A DNA stretch of 64,000 nucleotides from Proteromonas lacertae (Eukaryota > Sar > Bigyra > Opalinata > Proteromonadidae): assembly GCA_002245135.1 (NCBI GenBank), contig NGBS01000300.1:1-64000 (forward strand), written 5' to 3'. The notes under the pieces are model-generated. The model made no database searches, was not told the DNA's origin, and saw only the letters and a program-made list of their open reading frames with translations. The translations under genes were made by a program, and so were the position numbers. Positions 58,202 through 64,000 of the stretch are shown one piece after another. Positions within the stretch are counted from its first letter, which is position 1. Every line of letters starts with the position of its first letter.

Positions 58202-60229
58202 ATGGGAAGAGCTCCATCTAAAATTAGAACTTATCCAGTATATATTAATCATTCTGCTGTAGTTGGTACTGAAAGAATTATCGAAAAGAGAGTGTTATGT
58301 AACTTATGCAGTGAATGATAGTATAAGTGATAAAATAAAGATAATAAAGAAATATAATACCAATAAAATATCAAATGAAGATATAGAAAGATATAAGAAT
58401 AGTATAAAAAGAATAAGTGTGTTAAACATCCCTCACTTATGCAAAGTTGAAGAAATAAAAGAAGAAGGTAAAAATATGTCAATTTATCTCAGTAAGTATA
58501 GTAGTAGTTTAGAGAATATCAATCCAGTGATCTTTTTAGCAAATAATGGTATAGAAGATATATTGAAAATAGTTTGTGAGTGTATTAGTGTATTTCATAT
58601 TAATGAATTGGTGTATGGAAATTTAAAACCTTCAAATATCTTAATAAATGAGAAAGTTGAATATTACTTAAGTGATTATTGTTGTTATTTTCTAACAAGA
58701 AATGTAAATATGGGAATAAATGAAATTTCATATTTAAGTCCAGAAATCATTTTAAATGAAGAATTGACAGAAAAGAGTGATATTTGGTCAATTGGTTGTT
58801 TAATATATTACTTATTGAGTGGTAAAAGAGCATTTGAAGGAGAGTCAACAATTGAAATTAAACTGAAAATCTTGAGATGTGAATATGTAAAACTAGATTG
58901 TGAAAACAATGTTGAATTAAATGATTTAATAGAAAAATTTAATTTGTTGATTGAGAAGTTGATAAAGCTAAAATCAGATGATAGATTATCAATAACAGAG
59001 TTAATCAATGAAATTGATAGTATGATTATATTGTTGTTCTTCATTAATTTTAATCAATAGATACTCAATTTAATATTCATCTTTCAGATAGAAATGAAGA
59101 TGAAGAATTTTCAGAAGAACCTCATAATAGTGTATATTATTATAAAGTGGGTAAAACTGAATATTTACTTGTATATTGTTATTCTTTTCATAATTAGGAA
59201 GAGTATAATAATGCAATTGAATCATTTAAAGTAGCATTAAAGTATTTATCAGAAGTAGATGATGAAACAAAATGTAATATTCACAAGTATATTGCAGATT
59301 CATATTATAATCTCGTATTGTTAATAATGATATTGTAAAATAGAAAAAATATAAAAAAGCTATAAAATCGTATAAAAAATCATTGGAATATTTGTCAGAA
59401 GTGGATGATAAAACAATATTTGAGATTTATTTTGGTATTGGAAAATGTTGCTTTGTTCTTGTATAATTAATGAATAATGTACTAATGTAGAAATATTATG
59501 ATGAATCATTAAAATCATTTCAACAGTCGTTGGATTATATTTCAGAAATGGATGACAATACAGTATGTGAGATTCAGTTAGATATTGGAAAGTGTTGTAT
59601 TATTCTTGTATAATTGATTATAGTTAGTGTTTAATTATATAATTAACTAGAAAGAGTATACTGAAGCAATTAAACCACTTCAAGAATCATTGGAATATTC
59701 GTCAGAAGTAAATGATAATATTAAATTTGAAATACATGAATATTTAGGATTATCATATTATTATCTTGTATGAATAACAAAATCATAAATATTATAACAT
59801 ATATTTATATAGAAAAGATACAATGAAGCAATAAAATCATTTCAAGAATCATTAGAATATTCATCAGATATAAATGATGAATCAAAATGTGAAGTGTATA
59901 AATTCATTGGAGAATCTCATTATTGTCTTGTATGATTAATAATTTAGTAACCGAATAGAAATATTACAATTTGGCAGTATTGTCATTAAATAGATCAATA
60001 AAATGTTCATCATCAATAGATAATTTTATAAAATGTGAAATATACAGATTTTTAGGATTGTCTTATTATTTTTTGGTATTATCTTTTAATAATATTTTAT
60101 AATAATTTTATTAAATAGCTTGATAATGATCATGTAATATCTTCCTTACAAGAAGCATTAAAATATGATGATGGGGGAAAAAGGGAAGTAATAAAAGCAT
60201 TATTGGATAAATGTGGTTACATGGAATAA
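58202..60229 (+). CDS. Pseudokinase with seven tandem TPR exons
   Basis: Exon 1 codes MGRAPSKIRTYP; a 25-nt intron joins LVLKELSKRECY. The kinase C-lobe reads YGNLKPSN (Asp to Asn) and SDYC (no DFG), with TEKSDIWSIGCLIYYLLSG nearly identical to the gene at 36373-37791. After an acidic linker come seven TPR-like units of about 39 residues (KKYKKAIKSYKKSLEYLSEV, KEYTEAIKPLQESLEYSSEV, KRYNEAIKSFQESLEYSSD and others). Each unit is one exon, and all introns in this part are phase 0 (27-45 nt). No membrane segment or signal peptide. Likely a soluble protein-binding scaffold; function unknown. TPR fragment at 44241-44690 is a relative. Confidence 0.8.
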
Positions 60230-60397
60230 ATGATGATAAATTGTTGTTTAAAGATAATATTATTACTGATTAATACACATAAATAGTTTTTAAAGTTTTT
60301 TATTCTAAGTTAAAACAAAAATATTTATTTTGTCAAAGCCAATAATTCGAGCCAAAAATTACTTTTCTATTTTATTTTATTATTTAAGTGTATTTGT

Positions 60398-60946
60398 ATG
60401 TCTGTGACGGTTGAAGTGAGAGAAAAACATAAATTTGATAAATCCAGCTTGATTAATGAACATATAAGTTCAAAACCCTCAAATTTTGCCAAGAAACAAC
60501 TAGAAAAGATGGGCTGGAAGGAAGGAGAAGGGCTTGGTAAAGATAAACAGGGTTTGAAAGAGCATATAAGAGTGAACAAAAAGATCAGTAGTGAAGGAGT
60601 ATAAAGTGTATTGTATATGATATTGAATAGATTGGTTATAAAGAAAGTGAAATTGAAAATGATAATGATAAATGGTGGATAAAGATATATAATAAGACAG
60701 TAAGTGATGATAATAGTGATAAAATAAAAGAAATAAGTGGTATATGATGATAATAATATATTTATATTAGATGAAGATTTATTCAAAGCTTGTGGTTGTA
60801 AGAGATTAGGAATGCGAGCAAGAATGGATCAAGAAGGTAAATGGAAAAGGATTGAAGAAGCTGAAAAGAAACTGAAAGGTAAAAATGAAACAAAAGAAGA
60901 AGAATCCAAACCCAAAAAACGAAAAAAACAAACATCATCATCATAA
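60398..60946 (+). CDS. GPATCH4: G-patch protein of the GPATCH4 family
   Basis: G-patch sequence FAKKQLEKMGWKEGEGLGK with the following KQGLKEHIRV, then, after an intron, GYKESEIENDNDKWWIKIYN, matching the WW-F-N region downstream of the G-patch in GPATCH4. A second intron leads to NEDLFKACGCKRLGMRARMD and a basic nuclear tail (KPKKRKKQTSSS). GPATCH4 proteins act in nucleoli/Cajal bodies as G-patch activators of DEAH helicases. The first 20 residues (MSVTVEVREKHKFDKSSL) suit the family start. A TCGAGCC-like motif lies 45 nt upstream (60346-60352), a variant of the TCAAGC promoter element. Confidence 0.82.
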
Positions 60947-61039
60947 CAAAGATGAAAAAGAAAAAAAGAAAGTAAAAAAAGAATAATTTTTCATTTTGAT
61001 TTTAATTTATTAGGTGTTTTTGAATTTGTATTTATGTAA

Positions 61040-62232
61040 TTAGAATTCTCTAAAATCATCATCATCCAATGGTTTATTAGATAATATTTCTTCTATCTAT
61101 TGATGAATTATATATTAATAATTTATACTCTATCCATTATCTCAAAATCTAATTCTTTCATTATCTTCACAGCTTTTATATTCTCTTTTAATTGATTTAC
61201 TTTACTAGCTCCTAATAAAACAACATTTATATTTTCATTCTTTAATATCCAAGCAATTGACAATTGAGCTAAACTACAATCTAATTCATCTGCTATTTCT
61301 TTTAATTTTAAGTTATTCTTCAATATATTATCAATATTTCCATATTTTCCTTTTTCATTCATAATTAATGATTTTAGTTTTGAATATTGACCATTTCAAA
61401 TTTAATCTACTGTCTTTTGGAATATCATTTTGGTTTTTATATTTTCCTGTTAATACACCACTTGCTAATGGAGAATAAGTAACTAAACCCAATTTGTTTG
61501 AATTTATCAGTCTTTTATATTCTTTTTCAACTCTCTAATATATAAATATTATAACATACATATCTATTTAGGCATATTATATTCAGGTTGTTCAACAACT
61601 GGACCTATTAAACCAAGTCTATTGCTTATCTCTTAAACTAACAATTAAAGAAAATACAAACAAATAATTATATTTAAATAAAAAGATATAATTGCTTGTC
61701 TTATATCTTCACTACTCCATTCACTAGTTCCCCAATATAATGCCATTCCTTTATTTATCACATAATCAAATGCTCTGACTGTTTCTTCCATTGGTGTATG
61801 AATATCAGGACGATGAGCATACACAATATCAACATAATCTAATTGCAATCTCTTCAAAGATGATGTTAATCCTTCAATGATATGTTTTCTAGATAATCCA
61901 TAGTTGTTTAAATGTTTATAGTAATTCTCTTTATCTTTTGGTGATCCCCAATATATCTTTGTACTAATTACATAATCATATCTGCTCACGTTCAATCTCT
62001 TCAATACTCTACCCATGATTTCTTCAGCTACTCCATTGTTGTATGTTTCAGCATTATCAAAATAATTAATACCATTTTCAAATGCTGTCTATTGCTTTTT
62101 AAAAAAGTATAAATATACTTTCATTAAGTCATACGCAAGTGATTCATTAACTTGAATTCCAAACGTCACCCAAGCTCCAAATCCTAAACGACTAACTTTC
62201 AACCCAGTATTTCCTAAATAACTGTAAAGCAT
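61040..62232 (-). CDS. Aldo-keto reductase of the Kv-beta type, with a putative U12-type intron
   Basis: NADPH-dependent reductase fold: [34 protein letters not shown] (catalytic Asp/Tyr), [64 protein letters not shown] and [15 protein letters not shown]. These are closest to KCNAB/YghZ-type AKR. To join SEDIRQAI with EISNRLGL the segment 61633-61689 must be removed; it starts ATATCTTTTT and holds TTTCTTTAAT near the end. Two single-base shifts occur: near 61570 (CCTAAATAG, one A too many; NRYRVEKEY follows) and near 61370. Several short GTAT introns. Function: carbonyl reduction; redox-sensing role is inference. Confidence 0.85.
61633..61689 (-). other. Putative U12-type intron in the aldo-keto reductase gene
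   Basis: 5' ATATCTTTTT, branch-like TTTCTTTAAT 12 nt before the predicted 3' end. The frame needed for EISNRLGL puts the 3' end at AA (one base before AG), which is rare, so an adjacent single-base error is possible. Confidence 0.5.
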
Positions 62233-62452
62233 TTTAGGTTTAGTTTCCTAATTACATAATTAAAGTACAAAACAATACAAAAATAGCTGTACAACTCTCT
62301 ACACCACAAAATTCATTGTCTGACGCAAAGACTGAGATGATAAATATCATGTAGAATGAGAAAATCAACATTTTCATTTTCTATTATTTTGAAACGATCA
62401 TATTTTTGAAACAAAAAATACTAAAATCTAAATGAATCGTTAAATATATAAT

Positions 62453-63444
62453 TTAATTACAAAAATATTTCTTATAAAAGTTATTTATCCTGATATCTCT
62501 CTCTTTCATTAGTTGTTTCAGTCTTTTCTCACCTACGGTTGGTAATTTTTTAAATTTTGATTTATTCTCATTAATTCTAACTTTAGCTTTTTTAACTGCT
62601 TTTTTAACAGTAACAGTCTCTTCTGGCATCTCTTTCAATATCTTACTTTCTATTTTGCTCTTGTTTTCATCACTTTTACTAATCTCTTTTATTTCTTTCT
62701 TTTCAATTGGAATTCTACTAAATATTTTGGCTTTTTCATTCAATTCTTTCAAATTCTTTTCTATTTTCTCATTTCTTATTTTATAATCATTCTCGTTATT
62801 ATAGTTTTTACTTTTATTATAATCATTTATTCTTACTTTAGCTAATTCTCTTCCAGCAATGTAATTACCAGAGTTTGCTTCTATTTGGAGAATTTCTTCG
62901 TTTATTTTATGATTTATTAAATTTTCTGTAGGTATAAATTTTGTTTCAGATATTTCAATTGTTTTTTTATTCTTTGATTTTAATTTTGGTTTTGGTATTC
63001 TACTTTCTTTTGACTTTGATTGTATATAGGATGTTTCATTTGGCGAACTTACTAGTTCTTCAATGATTTTCATCATTTCAGAATCAATGTTTGGATTTTT
63101 ATGGTTTATAGTTGAAAAATTATCTTCTTTTGATTTATTTTTATTATTATTATTTTTTGTGGATATATTTGGCTCATTAAATATTATATCATCATAATTT
63201 TCACTTACATCTGGTGGTTTCTATATAAAACGATAATATTAAAATAGAATACATTTATTGTATCTAAATCTTCAATAAGTAATTGATATCGCTTTTGGAC
63301 ATCATCCAAAAAACTATTAATATCATCTGCTGCTGATTCTTTTAATGAGTTTTGCCAATCACTATTATAATTGGTTGAATATCTACTATCAGCGTCATCT
63401 AAATCATTCTCATGTAATAATCTCTGAAATTCTTCGTAGTTCAT
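62453..63444 (-). CDS. Uncharacterised charged protein
   Basis: Not recognised. Exon 1 (MNYEEFQRLLHEND, DINSFLDDVQKRYQLLIEDL) is helical; one 32-nt intron leads to a long Lys/Glu/Asn-rich second exon (KPPDVSENYDDIIF; ISETKFIPTENLINHK; ESKILKEMPEETVTVKKAVK) and a basic end (LPTVGEKRLKQLMKERDIRI). Mostly disordered with short helices. No signal peptide or membrane span. It shares a 71-bp upstream region with the YIPF gene on the other strand. Confidence 0.6.
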
Positions 63445-63515
63445 GCGTAAATGAGTTTTAAAAAATTCAAACTGTCAAACTCTAGGCTTGATTTGAGAAT
63501 TATTTTTTTTTGAAA

Positions 63516-64000
63516 ATGTCTCAATTTGACGAATCTGAATTTGCAGAAATACCCTTTTCTTCTACAGGAGTAGATAAAATCGATGAAACCAATTCCAACT
63601 TAATAGATGGAGATATAGAAGCAGGAGTGCCAATGAATACTCCTAGTCAGCAGGAAAAGCCATCTTGGTTTAGTTTATCAAGATTGACAGGATTAAAAAC
63701 TGTATAATGCAATTTTCTATTAGATTAGTACTTTGATTTCGATACAGTTGAAATCACTGAACGAATTCGTCGAGCAGCATTTCCATTAAAAAGAGAAATG
63801 TCATTTTTTAGATATACTGAAAATAAACCCGATTTGTATGATGTTTATAGATATTTATTCTTTTAGATATGGACCATTCTGGATTGCAGCTACTTTAATC
63901 TTTGCAATTAGTTTATGTTCAAATTTAAATTCATATTTAATAACTTCTGAAAGAAATGCATGGTATTTAAATTATGAAAATTTCTCAGTTTCATGTACAT
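63516..64000 (+). CDS. YIPF1/2-type Golgi membrane protein, 3' end outside window
   Basis: Yip1-family protein involved in ER-Golgi or late Golgi trafficking and Rab binding. After an acidic N-terminus (MSQFDESEFAEIPF) come YFDFDTVEITERIRRAA and NKPDLYGPFWIAATLIFAIS, the hallmark start of the first membrane span in YIPF1/2. Introns: one after LTGLKT (GTATAATGCAATTTTC to TTAG) and one inside NKPDL|YGPFW (GTATGATGTTTATAG to TTTTAG). The window ends inside the membrane domain. The T-rich stretch and a CTAGGCTTGA sequence just upstream may be the promoter element in a variant form. Confidence 0.85.

Noticed and set aside
34459-61575. Euplotes-like programmed +1 frameshifting at AAA/AAG plus stop
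   Set aside because: Only two of the breaks have a stop directly after AAA or AAG; the others lack any stop at the shift, and several need a missing rather than an extra base.
1-64000. Transposons, tRNA or rRNA genes, CRISPR-like arrays
   Set aside because: I looked on both strands and found no transposase, reverse transcriptase, terminal repeats, cloverleaf boxes or spaced repeats that I could support by eye.

Overview
The window is nuclear DNA from an AT-rich, intron-dense microbial eukaryote. Evidence: about 30 recognisable or plausible eukaryotic genes on both strands, very short intergenic spaces, introns mostly 20-48 nt with a GTAT 5' end and a (T/A)TAG 3' end, long Asn/Gln/Ser homopolymers coded by AAT, CAA and TCA, and TAA, TAG and TGA all used as stops (standard code). 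GAS8/DRC4, a tubulin tyrosine ligase-like enzyme and a kinesin imply a cilium or flagellum at some stage. An ATP-type PEPCK suggests an energy metabolism like that of many anaerobic or parasitic protists, but this is weak evidence. I cannot place the lineage. No tRNA, rRNA, CRISPR or transposon was recognised.

Layout. 1-6161: 3' part of an RBM26/27-like RNA-binding protein, a tandem kinase-pseudokinase gene, and a secreted Asn/Gly-rich mucin-like protein. 6162-11885: a kinase-deleted pseudogene, a small acidic protein, and the intact pseudokinase-LRR gene it derives from. 11969-30928: mostly housekeeping genes (PEPCK with a candidate organelle presequence, a C2/PDZ/zinc-ribbon-like protein, an SPFH/stomatin protein, a coiled-coil protein, eIF3i, CAF-1 large subunit, presenilin, a divergent kinesin, V-ATPase subunit A, GAS8). 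31053-40425: an accessory block with a kinase-repeat-HSP70 fusion, a pseudokinase-LRR gene, a pseudokinase with four membrane spans, a second protein with a similar membrane domain, a tandem-repeat protein, and a duplicated orphan promoter. 40516-49036: TTLL, TTC4 fused to MYND, a TPR fragment, and an SNF2 helicase with zinc fingers and BRCT. 49446-57813: a membrane protein, then three glycosylation genes (TMEM260-like, GALNT-like, nucleotide-sugar transporter). 58202-64000: a pseudokinase-TPR gene, GPATCH4, an aldo-keto reductase, an uncharacterised protein, and the start of a YIPF1/2-type Golgi protein.

The most notable system is a modular family of kinase-fold proteins. Every pseudokinase copy whose catalytic loop is visible replaces the HRD aspartate with Asn (HMN, GN or NN), and most also change DFG to DYF, DYC or DLC. 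The fold is joined to interchangeable C-terminal modules: LRRs, TPRs, a four-span membrane domain, or (with an active kinase) novel repeats plus an HSP70-type ATPase. LRR and TPR modules are encoded as one repeat per exon with symmetric intron phase, so exons can be duplicated in frame. A shed copy at 6675-7648 and a TPR fragment at 44241-44690 show the family turning over.

Two further signals stand out. At least two introns (57407-57470 and 61633-61689) look like minor-spliceosome (U12-type) introns: both begin ATATCTTTTT and carry TTTCTTTAAT 12-13 nt before the 3' end. A TCAAGCTTTT element lies about 20-35 nt upstream of many start codons, often in the gap between divergent genes. Around a dozen single-base frameshifts, many at homopolymers, probably reflect residual assembly error and should be kept in mind when using any exon model here.
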